A stretch of 9,278 nucleotides of DNA from Amarobacter sp035326025. Its GTDB lineage: Bacteria; Chloroflexota; Dehalococcoidia; Tepidiformales; Tepidiformaceae. Each line of letters opens with the position of its first letter. Position 1 is the stretch's first letter. Position numbers and translations under genes: made by a program. The notes below the pieces were generated by a model. The model had not been told where the DNA came from. It saw only the letters and a program-made list of their open reading frames with translations, and did no database searches. The DNA is taken from assembly GCA_035326025.1 (NCBI GenBank), contig DAOKYT010000085.1:1-9278 (forward strand). Reading direction: 5' to 3'. Below are positions 1-6,773 of this stretch, piece after piece.

Positions 1-98
1 CCTCCCTCCAGAGTCCCGGCCACTATCGCATGGTGGTATGTCACGGAGAATACGCGCGAGCGATCCCTTCGCCGCCGGGTGGCCCGCTACTCAGCCGT

Positions 99-107
99 TG
101 CTATCAT
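99..107 (+). promoter_or_regulatory. possible extended -10 promoter of thrB
   Basis: The bases TGC-TATCAT form an extended -10 element (TGN followed by a hexamer matching TATAAT at four positions). Transcription would start near base 114, about 24 bases before the thrB ATG. No recognisable -35 lies 17 bases upstream. All three forward frames are open from the left edge through this region, so an upstream gene running into thrB cannot be excluded and transcription could come from outside the window. Confidence 0.25.
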
Positions 108-137
108 CGAGCCTCCGGTATCCCGGAACGACGCTCC

Positions 138-1046
138 ATGGAACCAACCGCCATCACTGTCCGTGTCCCGGCCACGAGCGCCAATCTCGGCGCCGGATTC
201 GACTGCCTCGGTCTCGCGCTCGACCTCTTCGCCTCCATCACGGTCACCTTCAGCGACGCCGAACAACCCCCGACCGACGATGTGGGCGAAAAGATGGTGA
301 TCACCGCGATCAAGCAGACCTATCAGCGCCTGGGCACGCAACCGCCTCATGGCATCCGCGCGCGTTACAACGTCGCCATCCCGCTCGGACGTGGCCTTGG
401 CGCGAGCGCCGTCGCCCGCGTGGCCGGCGTGGTCGCCGTCAACGAGTTCGAACATGGCGCGCTCAGTGCAACGCAGATGCTCGATATCGCGAGCGACCTC
501 GAAGGCCACGGCGACAACGCCTGCCCCGCGCTCTTCGGTGGCCTGCAGGTCTGTGTCCAGGGTGCCGATGGCAGCTATGTCCATGTCCCCTGCCGCTATC
601 CCAGGGATACCCACATGGCCATCCTCATCCCGGACCACTCGATGGCCACGAAGGACGCGCGCAAGGTCCTCCCGGATTCCTATTCGAAGGCCGATGCCGT
701 CCACAACACCGGCCGGGCCGCGCTCTTCGTCGCCGCGATGGCGGCCGGCCGCCTCGACCTGCTTGCCGAGGCAACCGACGACCGCATCCACCAGCGCCAG
801 CGCGCCGCGCTGTTTCCCCCGATGTTCGACATTTTCTCCGCGGCCCGTGCCGCCGGCGCGTATGCCGCCTGGCTCAGCGGCGCCGGGAGCTCGATCGCCG
901 CCATCTGCCCCGAAGGGCCGGCGCGGGCCATCGCCGCGGCGATGCTCGATGCGGCACAATCCGCCGGCTTCGGCGGCCGCTCCCTCGTCACTCGCATCGC
1001 TGGCGAAGGCGCCACCGTCTCGAAGGTTGAACTGGTCGACGAGTAG
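138..1046 (+). CDS. thrB: homoserine kinase
   Basis: This 302-residue enzyme of the GHMP kinase family phosphorylates the hydroxyl of L-homoserine with ATP, giving O-phosphohomoserine for threonine synthase in the cytoplasm. The N-terminal strand VRVPATSANLGAGFDCLG begins about seven residues after the chosen ATG, as usual in ThrB; a longer in-frame ORF from base 30 adds 36 residues with no family resemblance. The ATP-binding glycine loop PLGRGLGASA is at about residues 82-91, with Ala where GLGSS is more common. Further family landmarks are GHGDNACPALFGG, the ARKVLPDSY...DAVHNTGRAAL block, DDRIHQRQRAAL and the C-terminal LSGAGSS motif (about 246-252). Its length is typical. The ribosome-binding site is weak. 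The next gene begins one base after the stop, so the two are probably co-transcribed. Confidence 0.95.
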   Translation: MEPTAITVRVPATSANLGAGFDCLGLALDLFASITVTFSDAEQPPTDDVGEKMVITAIKQTYQRLGTQPPHGIRARYNVAIPLGRGLGASAVARVAGVVAVNEFEHGALSATQMLDIASDLEGHGDNACPALFGGLQVCVQGADGSYVHVPCRYPRDTHMAILIPDHSMATKDARKVLPDSYSKADAVHNTGRAALFVAAMAAGRLDLLAEATDDRIHQRQRAALFPPMFDIFSAARAAGAYAAWLSGAGSSIAAICPEGPARAIAAAMLDAAQSAGFGGRSLVTRIAGEGATVSKVELVDE

Positions 1047-1047
1047 G

Positions 1048-1524
1048 ATGCCGCTCCGCGCCGCCACCGAAGCAGACCTCGACACCATCATCGAGCTCAT
1101 CCGCGCGCTCGCCGAGTACGAGCGCGAGCCCGATGCCGTCCGCCTGGACCGTGCGGACCTGGGCCGCCACCTGTTCGGCCCCCGCCCGTACGCCGAGGTC
1201 ATCCTTGCCGAGACGGAGGCGGGCGCCAGCGCGGGGTTTGCCCTCTTCTTCCACAACTTCAGCACGTGGGAAGGCAGGCCAGGCATCTACCTCGAAGACC
1301 TGTTCGTGCGTCCCCAATACCGGGGCGAGGGCTACGGCAAGGCGCTCCTCGCAGCCCTCGCCCGGCTGGCGCGCGAACGCGGCTGCGCCCGCCTCGAGTG
1401 GGCCGTCCTCGATTGGAACGCGCCGGCGATCCGGTTCTACCGGGCCCTCGGCGCCGTGCCCTTGGACGAGTGGACCACCTACCGGCTGACCGGCGAGGCC
1501 CTGGCGCGCCTGGCCGGCGCCTGA
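1048..1524 (+). CDS. GNAT family N-acetyltransferase, diamine/thialysine acetyltransferase-like
   Basis: This 158-residue protein is a single GNAT domain that transfers acetyl from acetyl-CoA to an amine. The acetyl-CoA loop is clear: VRPQYRGEGYGKALL, with R92, G95 and G97 forming the R/QxxGxG signature. The segments GIYLEDLFVRP, LEWAVLDWN, AIRFYRALGA and DEWTTYRLTGEAL closely match the spermidine/spermine (SSAT) and thialysine acetyltransferase branch, so a polyamine or small-amine substrate is likely; the exact substrate cannot be read from sequence. The ATG follows the thrB stop by one base and has no independent Shine-Dalgarno sequence of note, which suggests translational coupling to thrB. 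No functional link to threonine synthesis is evident. Confidence 0.9.
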   Translation: MPLRAATEADLDTIIELIRALAEYEREPDAVRLDRADLGRHLFGPRPYAEVILAETEAGASAGFALFFHNFSTWEGRPGIYLEDLFVRPQYRGEGYGKALLAALARLARERGCARLEWAVLDWNAPAIRFYRALGAVPLDEWTTYRLTGEALARLAGA

Positions 1525-1590
1525 GCCCCACCTCGGGATTATCCCCGGCCCCTATCCGGTGTTTCCCTGAGAGACAGGCCGCACGTCCGG

Positions 1591-1621
1591 TTGCTCTACT
1601 CCCAAAACGCGGTGGTATAGT
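1591..1621 (+). promoter_or_regulatory. promoter of the PP2C-like/propeller gene
   Basis: A -10 element TATAGT (1616-1621) preceded by TGG matches the consensus at five of six positions. TTGCTC at 1591-1596 can serve as -35, with a rather long 19-base spacer. The predicted start near base 1628 leaves a 5' leader of about 90 bases before the TTG start codon. This is the best-looking promoter in the window. Confidence 0.55.
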
Positions 1622-1642
1622 GATTGCTCGGTGCTGGCGGGG

Positions 1643-1663
1643 GCCTGCCGCAAAGCGGTGGGC
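1643..1663 (+). other. hairpin in the 5' leader of the PP2C-like gene
   Basis: GCCTGCCGC and GCGGTGGGC pair over nine positions (seven Watson-Crick, two G-U) around an AAA loop. It lies between the predicted transcription start (about 1628) and the ribosome-binding site at 1702. It could stabilise the leader or tune expression; no known riboswitch is recognised. Confidence 0.35.
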
Positions 1664-1701
1664 GGTGCCGACGCTGCTCCCCCGTGCCCAATCCTGGCAG
1701 C

Positions 1702-1708
1702 AAGAGGA
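1702..1708 (+). promoter_or_regulatory. ribosome-binding site deciding the TTG start
   Basis: AAGAGGA lies nine bases before TTG at 1718. The alternative in-frame GTG at 1631 has no comparable site, sits only a few bases from the predicted transcription start, and would overlap the leader hairpin. TTG at 1718 is therefore preferred. Confidence 0.6.
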
Positions 1709-1717
1709 CGGTCTGCT

Positions 1718-4210
1718 TTGACCGAACCACTCCAGGTTGGCCAGTTCGCGATCGTCGATCACGAACCGGTCGACCGGGGACCCAACGCCGGGGTCTTCCA
1801 TGGCAAGGGTCCCGCCGACGACCGTGCGGAGCTGTTCATTCTGGCGGAAGGCACGACGCCCGCGGGCGAAGCCTTCGCCGGCCACGTCGTCTCCGCGATC
1901 GGCCAGGCATTCGCCAGCCTCGATATGAGCCTCACCGGTTCGCTCCGGCGCCTGTTCGCCGATGCGGAGCGGAACCTTGCCGATTGGAACCGCAAAAGCA
2001 TCGCCCAGCACCGGGTGAGCATCGGGCTCACCTGCTTCGGCCGCCGCGGCGACCAGGCAGTCCTCGCCCAGGGCGGTCCATCGGTCGCGTTTCACTATCA
2101 CGCCGGCGGCGTCACGCCGTACTTCGCCGATGCGGACCATGGCCGTCCGATCGGCGCCGCACCCGCCGAACCGCAGCTCACGCGCATCCGTTTCGCGCCC
2201 GGCGACCGCCTGCTGCTCATCTCCACCGCCGCCCTGGCCGAGCTCGATGACGAACTCATCGCCGGCATCCTCGCGCTCCCGGCCGAACAGATCCTTCCCG
2301 ATATCTACCGGCGGGTGCGGCATCTCCGCCACCTCACGGTGGTGCTCGTCACCGGCCCGGGCGAGGCGGCCAGCTCACAGGGCGAGCTCTCCGCCGGGGA
2401 CGTCGTGATCGACGCGACCGGCCCAGCGCCCACCCCGCCGGCCGCCCCCCAGCAAGTGCCCCATCATGTGGAAGAGGGGCCCACCTACCAGCCCAGCCTC
2501 TTCATCGACGACGAGAAGCAGGACGTGGTATTCAGCGCGCGCCGGCAGCTGATCGCCATCTCCCCGCGCAGGCACATCGAAGCCGTCGTCCCCGATGCGG
2601 TCGAGTCCGCGCCCGCTCCACTCGCCCGGGCCTCGGGCGAGCCGACGGCGAACCTGGCCCGCATCGCCGCCGATACCCAGGCCCGCGCCGCGATATCGCG
2701 GGCCGCGGTGGGCTCAGCCGCTGTCGCCGTGCCTTCGAACACCCCTGCCAGCCGGCCGGCGTGGCGCGGACCCTCGGGTACCTCCGCGCTTGAACCCCCG
2801 ATGAACAGCGGGGGCGGCGGGAGCGCGCGCCGCCAACCGCGCAAGGAGAGCTTCACCCGAGGGCTGGTGTCACCGGGCGCCCCCCCGGCGCGCCCCGAGG
2901 CGCTGAACCAGGACCTCCCGCTCGTGGATGACCTTGCCGCCGGGCGACGCGCCCGGGTCCAGTCCACCACCCCGGTCTCCGAGACGATCGCCAGCGAGGC
3001 GGGAGCGGCCCTCAACGGCGGCGGTACCCTCGTCCGCGTCCGCGGTTCCGCCGGCGGCCGCTGGAAGAGCGGCAATACCTTCAACCGCCACGGCACCGGC
3101 GCCCAGCTCCCACCGACGTGGCTGGTCATCGCGGTCGGGCTGGGCATCCTGTTGCTCCTGGTCGGCTTCGTCACCGTGCCGCGGATGCTCGAGGGCGACG
3201 AGGCCGAGCGATACGTGGAACTGATGGATGGCGCCGCCCAGCGCCTGGCCACGGCGCGCGTTTTGCCCGACCCGGGCGAAAAGCGCATCGCGCTCAACGA
3301 AGCGCAGGCGATGCTCCTGCAGGCGCTCGAAATCGACGCCACCGACCCCCGGGCCGAGCAGCTCCTCAACGAAGTCTCCGGCGCCCTCGAGCAGATGGAC
3401 AACATCATCGAGCCCACCACCGTCGAGGTCATCGCCTCCCTCGATCAGTTCGGCAGCAAGGCCGTGGCGGTGGTGCGCATGACGGTGGGGCCCGATGCCG
3501 CCTACGTGCTCGATACCAACTCCTCCCAGGTCATCGCCCTGCCGCTCGCCGGCGGCGATCCCGAGGTGGTGTACACCGAGGACAAGACGCAGGAACGGGG
3601 CCGGCCGGTTGCCATCGCCCACCTCGACGCCAGCGACCTCGGGGGCCCGGTGGTCCTCATTGCCGATAGCCTGAACCACCTCTGGGCGTACTCGGCCGAG
3701 GGCGGCCTCCGCGCCGTCGCCTTCAACGTGGTGTCCGGCCTCACCGTCACCGACATCGCCGTGAACGGGCGCGACCTGTTCGTGCTCGATGCCGCCCAGA
3801 AGACCGTCTTCCGCTACACGCAGAACGACTCCGGATTCCCCAACCCGCCGGTGAAAGCGCTCGAAACCGACGACCTCGCGAGCGCCCGCCGGCTCATGGT
3901 CGATTCCGAAATCATCACGAGCGATGAGCAGGGCACGCTCCACCGCTTCATCAACGGACAGGTAGCCCTCACGCTCTCCCAGGCCGGCATCGACAAGAAA
4001 CTCGTGGCGCCCGAGACCGCACAGGCCCTTTCGAAGAACGAGATCGCCCTCCTCGATGCCCCGAACGACCGTGTGGTGGTCTTCCGGCGGGATGGCGCGT
4101 TCGACCGCCAGTACCGCCACAAGGACTTCCGCGCCGCCAGCGCGTTCGCCGTCCGCGATGGCGACGTCTACATCTTCAGCGATTCGCGTCTGCGCAAGGT
4201 GACCTGGTAG
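1718..4210 (+). CDS. membrane protein: degenerate PP2C-like domain, linker, transmembrane helix, beta-propeller
   Basis: This 830-residue protein begins at TTG 1718. Residues 1-212 resemble the PP2C/PPM phosphatase fold (VSIGLTCFGRRGD, RPIGA, FAPGDRLLLIS, then a final HLTVVLV strand). The aspartates that hold the metal pair are missing: the usual ADG is AEGTTP at about 43-48, and the usual SDG is S169-T170-A171. Residues 213-467 are a Pro/Ala/Arg/Gly-rich, probably disordered linker. Residues 468-489 form one transmembrane helix. Residues 491-567 are helical, TPR-like or coiled coil. From about 570 to the end some six beta repeats (YVLDTNSSQVIALPL, LFVLDAAQKTVFRY and similar) suggest a six-bladed NHL/TolB-like propeller. 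Inferred topology puts the PP2C-like part inside and the propeller outside. A role as a non-catalytic sensor or scaffold is an inference; no substrate or partner is visible. It has its own promoter and is not tightly coupled to neighbours. Confidence 0.85.
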   Translation: MTEPLQVGQFAIVDHEPVDRGPNAGVFHGKGPADDRAELFILAEGTTPAGEAFAGHVVSAIGQAFASLDMSLTGSLRRLFADAERNLADWNRKSIAQHRVSIGLTCFGRRGDQAVLAQGGPSVAFHYHAGGVTPYFADADHGRPIGAAPAEPQLTRIRFAPGDRLLLISTAALAELDDELIAGILALPAEQILPDIYRRVRHLRHLTVVLVTGPGEAASSQGELSAGDVVIDATGPAPTPPAAPQQVPHHVEEGPTYQPSLFIDDEKQDVVFSARRQLIAISPRRHIEAVVPDAVESAPAPLARASGEPTANLARIAADTQARAAISRAAVGSAAVAVPSNTPASRPAWRGPSGTSALEPPMNSGGGGSARRQPRKESFTRGLVSPGAPPARPEALNQDLPLVDDLAAGRRARVQSTTPVSETIASEAGAALNGGGTLVRVRGSAGGRWKSGNTFNRHGTGAQLPPTWLVIAVGLGILLLLVGFVTVPRMLEGDEAERYVELMDGAAQRLATARVLPDPGEKRIALNEAQAMLLQALEIDATDPRAEQLLNEVSGALEQMDNIIEPTTVEVIASLDQFGSKAVAVVRMTVGPDAAYVLDTNSSQVIALPLAGGDPEVVYTEDKTQERGRPVAIAHLDASDLGGPVVLIADSLNHLWAYSAEGGLRAVAFNVVSGLTVTDIAVNGRDLFVLDAAQKTVFRYTQNDSGFPNPPVKALETDDLASARRLMVDSEIITSDEQGTLHRFINGQVALTLSQAGIDKKLVAPETAQALSKNEIALLDAPNDRVVVFRRDGAFDRQYRHKDFRAASAFAVRDGDVYIFSDSRLRKVTW

Positions 4211-4296
4211 GCCGGGCCGGGCCACGATTTCGAACCACTCCTCGAACTTGCCATCCAGCGGGCCCCGCGCACATCGCGGAGGAACCGGGGCACGCC

Positions 4297-4311
4297 GCCG
4301 GCATGGCCGGC
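4297..4311 (+). terminator. possible weak terminator hairpin
   Basis: GCCGGC-ATG-GCCGGC is a perfect 6-bp inverted repeat (7 bp with the flanking C/G) with a 3-base loop, in the gap after the propeller gene. No T-run follows on either side, so it is not a classical intrinsic terminator. The gap 4211-4429 holds no gene that I can support. Confidence 0.2.
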
Positions 4312-4366
4312 GTTCGAGAAGTGGGCCGCGAGCCGGCAGTCAGCCCGCCGTTGCCAGCTTGCCGGA

Positions 4367-4385
4367 CGCGTCATGGGTTGACGCG
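4367..4385 (+). promoter_or_regulatory. palindrome overlapping a TTGACG box upstream of the SHOCT gene
   Basis: CGCGTCA-TGGGT-TGACGCG is a perfect 7-bp inverted repeat with a 5-base centre, 45-63 bases before the next ATG. TTGACG (4378-4383) in its right half looks like a -35 box, but I find no convincing -10 at 16-18 bases. It may be an operator or a hairpin. Confidence 0.3.
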
Positions 4386-4429
4386 CTTCCCCGTCATCCT
4401 CCCGTCACTCGCACACCGGGGAGGACACG

Positions 4430-5128
4430 ATGGCGAAATCAGCCACCGAAAAACTGCTGGACGAGCTGGATCAGCTGGCCGCCAAAGGGCGCATCTCGCC
4501 CGAAGAATACGAGGCGCGCCGCGGCGCCATCATCGCTGGCAACATCGCCCCGGCGGCCGAAAAGAAGGGCGGCGGCATCTTCAAGTGGGGCCTTCTCGGA
4601 TGCCTCGGCATCCTCGCTGCCGTCGGCCTGTTCTTCGTCGTCCTCATCGTGGCCATCGGGGCCGCCATCGATGACGCCGCCGACGACGAGCCCGACACTG
4701 GCGGCGATGTCCACGTCACGCTTGCACCGGGCGCCAGTGGCGTCATTGCGCCCGAAGGCAACGGCAGCAAGAAATCCAAAGTCACCATCCTCCAGATCGC
4801 CGGCAACGTGCCCTCGGCCAACCAGTTCATCCAGCCTCAACCGGGCAAGAAGTGGATTGGCTTCGAGGTCGAAGTTGAGAATGCCGGCACCGCCCAGGTC
4901 ACTTCGCTCGACTGGACGCTGCGCGATACGACCGACCAGGAGCACGATCGTACGTTCTGGACAGGCGCCGAGGGCGCGGCCATCGACATTGCCTACAGCG
5001 ACCTCACCCCCGGCGGGAAGAAGCGCGGGTGGGTCTATTTCGAGGTGGACCAGGCAGCCGGGATCAGGTGGCTCCGCGCCGACCCCAACCCTTTCCTCGC
5101 GAACGACCTTTACTTCGACGCCCCGTAA
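4430..5128 (+). CDS. SHOCT-domain membrane protein with extracytoplasmic DUF4352-like domain
   Basis: This 232-residue protein has an N-terminal SHOCT motif at about residues 5-38 (LLDELDQLAAKGRISPEEYE, a short helical hairpin usual at the ends of membrane or oligomerising proteins). A GGG-containing turn leads into one transmembrane helix (about 53-80), then an acidic linker (DDAADDEPDTGGD). The C-terminal domain (about 95-232) is beta-rich, with WIGFEVEVENAG...SLDWTLRDT and a closing GWVYFEVD strand, resembling the immunoglobulin-like DUF4352/telokin-like fold. The ATG follows GGGGAGGA with five bases from GGAGG, a strong ribosome-binding site. The protein should sit with a small cytoplasmic head and the beta domain outside. 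Function is unknown; proteins of this layout are common in Gram-positive-related lineages. Confidence 0.85.
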   Translation: MAKSATEKLLDELDQLAAKGRISPEEYEARRGAIIAGNIAPAAEKKGGGIFKWGLLGCLGILAAVGLFFVVLIVAIGAAIDDAADDEPDTGGDVHVTLAPGASGVIAPEGNGSKKSKVTILQIAGNVPSANQFIQPQPGKKWIGFEVEVENAGTAQVTSLDWTLRDTTDQEHDRTFWTGAEGAAIDIAYSDLTPGGKKRGWVYFEVDQAAGIRWLRADPNPFLANDLYFDAP

Positions 5129-5144
5129 CCCGGCTCGCGCCGGG
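5129..5144 (+). terminator. possible terminator hairpin after the SHOCT gene
   Basis: CCCGGC-TCGC-GCCGGG, a perfect 6-bp GC stem with a tetraloop, starts at the base right after the TAA stop. There is no T-run after it, so termination is plausible but not demonstrated. It also separates this gene from the proB promoter. Confidence 0.35.
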
Positions 5145-5181
5145 CGCCTCGATCCTCCATGCCCCATACCGGATTGCCCGG

Positions 5182-5187
5182 TACTCT
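5182..5187 (+). promoter_or_regulatory. -10 element of proB, giving a leaderless transcript
   Basis: TACTCT, preceded by GG, ends six bases before the proB ATG, so the transcript would begin at or next to the A of the start codon. No Shine-Dalgarno sequence is present, which fits. No clear -35 is seen. The same hexamer at the same distance from an ATG occurs in the leuA leader on the other strand. Confidence 0.4.
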
Positions 5188-5193
5188 TGGCGC

Positions 5194-6303
5194 ATGCGCT
5201 ATCGCCGGATCGTCGCCAAGTTCGGCACGAGCCTGCTCACCGCCGGGTCGGACCGGCTCGACCTGGAGGCGATGTCGCGGCTGGTGGGGCAGGTCGTTCG
5301 CCTGCGCGAACAGGGCTGCCGCGTAGTCGTCGTCTCCAGCGGCGCCCAGGCGGCGGGCCGCCACCGTCTTCGCGGCCGGCTCGAGCCCGGGCGCGGCCCC
5401 AGCCGCCAGGCCGTCGCTTCCGTTGGCCAGAGCCACCTGATGCAGAGCTGGGATGAGCTCTTTGACTGGCACGATACGGTCGTCGCACAGGTCCTCCTGA
5501 CCCGCCGCGACCTCTCCGACCGCCTCGGCTACCTGAACGCCCGCAACACGCTGCGCGACCTGCTCGATGCGGGCACCGTCCCCATCGTCAACGAGAACGA
5601 CGCCGTCGCGCTGGACGAGGTCCTCGCCACCCGCATCGGCGAAAACGACAGCCTCTCGGCCTACGTCGCGAACCTGATCGACGCCGACCTCCTGGCCATC
5701 CTCACCGATGTCGAAGGGCTGTACGACTCCGACCCCCGGACGAACCCGGAAGCGAAGTTGCTGGACCGCGTCGAGCGCATCGACCTCTCGGTGGAGGCGC
5801 TTGGCGGGGGCGCCCATGGCGCCGGCACCGGGGGCATGGCGACCAAGCTCCGCGCGGCCCATATCGCAACCCAGGCAGGCGTCGATGTGGTGGTCGCCAG
5901 TGGCCGCGAGCCCGGAGTCCTGGTCGCGGTCGCCGCTGGCGAGCCGCGGGGTACCTTCTTTCCCGCCCCGGGCGACCGCCTCGAAAGCCGCAAGCGCTGG
6001 ATCCTCGGAAACATCAGCCGGGGGGGCCACATCGTGGTCGATGCCGGCGCGGCAGCCGCCCTCCGCGCCCAGGGGCGGTCGCTCCTGCCCGCGGGGGTGG
6101 CCGCGGTTACTGGCGCGTTTGGCCGCGGCGAGGCCGTCGAGATCCGCGACCTGGAGGGCAACCGCGTGGCCGCGGGGACCGTGAACTACGCCAGCGACGA
6201 GATCGCCCGGATCCGGGGCCTCCGCTCCGACCGGATTGCCGAGACGCTCGGCTACGCGTACGGCGAGGAAGTCATCCACCGCGACAACATGGTCCTGCTC
6301 TGA
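5194..6303 (+). CDS. proB: glutamate 5-kinase
   Basis: This 369-residue cytoplasmic enzyme phosphorylates the gamma-carboxylate of glutamate, the first step of proline synthesis, and is normally feedback-inhibited by proline. The N-terminal amino-acid-kinase domain shows KFGTSLL (about 9-15), VVVVSSGAQAAG, NENDAVALDE, GENDSLSAYVANLIDADLL, the LTDVEGLYDSDP strand and GTGGMATKLRAA. The C-terminal PUA domain follows RKRW (about 266-269) and includes SLLPAGVAAVTGAFGRGEAVEI and HRDNMVLL at the very end. Length matches the two-domain family form. The ATG at 5194 is chosen because the family N-terminus begins a few residues later; an in-frame extension back to 5029 overlaps the previous gene and has no family features. 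proA is not in the window. Confidence 0.95.
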   Translation: MRYRRIVAKFGTSLLTAGSDRLDLEAMSRLVGQVVRLREQGCRVVVVSSGAQAAGRHRLRGRLEPGRGPSRQAVASVGQSHLMQSWDELFDWHDTVVAQVLLTRRDLSDRLGYLNARNTLRDLLDAGTVPIVNENDAVALDEVLATRIGENDSLSAYVANLIDADLLAILTDVEGLYDSDPRTNPEAKLLDRVERIDLSVEALGGGAHGAGTGGMATKLRAAHIATQAGVDVVVASGREPGVLVAVAAGEPRGTFFPAPGDRLESRKRWILGNISRGGHIVVDAGAAAALRAQGRSLLPAGVAAVTGAFGRGEAVEIRDLEGNRVAAGTVNYASDEIARIRGLRSDRIAETLGYAYGEEVIHRDNMVLL

Positions 6304-6324
6304 GCCCATCGCGCCGCCATGGGC
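6304..6324 (+). terminator. weak hairpin after proB
   Basis: GCCCAT (6304-6309) and ATGGGC (6319-6324) form a perfect 6-bp stem with a 9-base GC-rich loop directly after the proB stop. No T-run follows. It may be a weak terminator or chance in GC-rich DNA. Confidence 0.2.
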
Positions 6325-6349
6325 CCCGGCACGGCCGCTGGCCATCTGG

Positions 6350-6355
6350 TACGCT
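6350..6355 (+). promoter_or_regulatory. possible -10 element of the four-helix membrane protein gene
   Basis: TACGCT, preceded by TGG, would give a transcript starting near base 6362, just ahead of the ribosome-binding site GGAGGTG at 6364-6370 (five bases from GGAGG to the ATG). No -35 is recognised. Read-through from proB is equally possible. Confidence 0.3.
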
Positions 6356-6373
6356 CATCCGCTGGAGGTGCCC

Positions 6374-6772
6374 ATGCTGGACCAGGATTTCCGGCTCCAA
6401 CCGCCGCTCCTGCGGCGCGTCCTCCGGGCCGACGTGGCCGTCGAGGCGCTCATCGGGCTCGCGTTGCTGGGAACCGCCACCCTCGCCGACCGCTGGTTCG
6501 ACGTCAGCACCGGCGTGCTCTACCTGCTCGCCGCCATCTTCCTCATCGCCGCCGTCGCGATCGTGCCCCTTGCCCGGGCCGAAGCGCCCTCCCGTCTCCA
6601 GGTCACGGGACTTGCGTGGGCGAACATCGCGGGCGGGGTGGTGGGCTGGCTGGTCCTGCTCGTCCGCTGGGATTACTTCGAGCCGGAAGGCCGCTGGCTG
6701 CTGCTTTTCGCCGCCGATGCGTTTCTCGCTCTTGGCGCGGCCGAGCTCATCGCGTTGCGCAGGGCTCCCTGA
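6374..6772 (+). CDS. small four-helix integral membrane protein, function unknown
   Basis: This 132-residue protein has an N-terminal cytoplasmic stretch ending LLRRVLRAD and four predicted membrane helices at about 19-38, 46-66, 76-97 and 106-127. Helix three carries WANIAGG, and the protein ends ADAFLALGAAELIALRR, a charged tail that should lie in the cytoplasm. The pattern (LR-AD start, Asn/Trp in helix three, E...LRR end) resembles a widespread uncharacterised family of small four-helix membrane proteins in GC-rich bacteria. No catalytic or binding motif is seen. The start at 6374 is fixed by GGAGGTG just upstream. Its stop is one base from the stop of the convergent lipoprotein gene. Confidence 0.75.
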   Translation: MLDQDFRLQPPLLRRVLRADVAVEALIGLALLGTATLADRWFDVSTGVLYLLAAIFLIAAVAIVPLARAEAPSRLQVTGLAWANIAGGVVGWLVLLVRWDYFEPEGRWLLLFAADAFLALGAAELIALRRAP

Positions 6773-6773
6773 C

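Noticed and set aside
87..1286. 399-codon minus-strand open frame opposite thrB and the acetyltransferase
   Set aside because: Both + strand genes show full family motifs; the antisense reading does not.
1535..1545. Palindrome GGGAT-T-ATCCC after the acetyltransferase gene
   Set aside because: The arms are five bases with a one-base centre; too short to tell from chance, and it cannot fold as a hairpin.
2870..4225. 451-codon minus-strand open frame opposite the propeller gene
   Set aside because: The + strand has a coherent membrane helix and propeller repeats; the minus reading is low-complexity Gly/Glu/Val/Asp and lacks family features.
4221..4260. Possible tRNA T-arm (GGTTCGAAA on the minus strand)
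   Set aside because: The five bases flanking the loop do not form a proper stem, and no acceptor or anticodon arms can be found.
5110..6345. 411-codon minus-strand open frame opposite proB
   Set aside because: ProB is unambiguous on the + strand; this is an antisense shadow.
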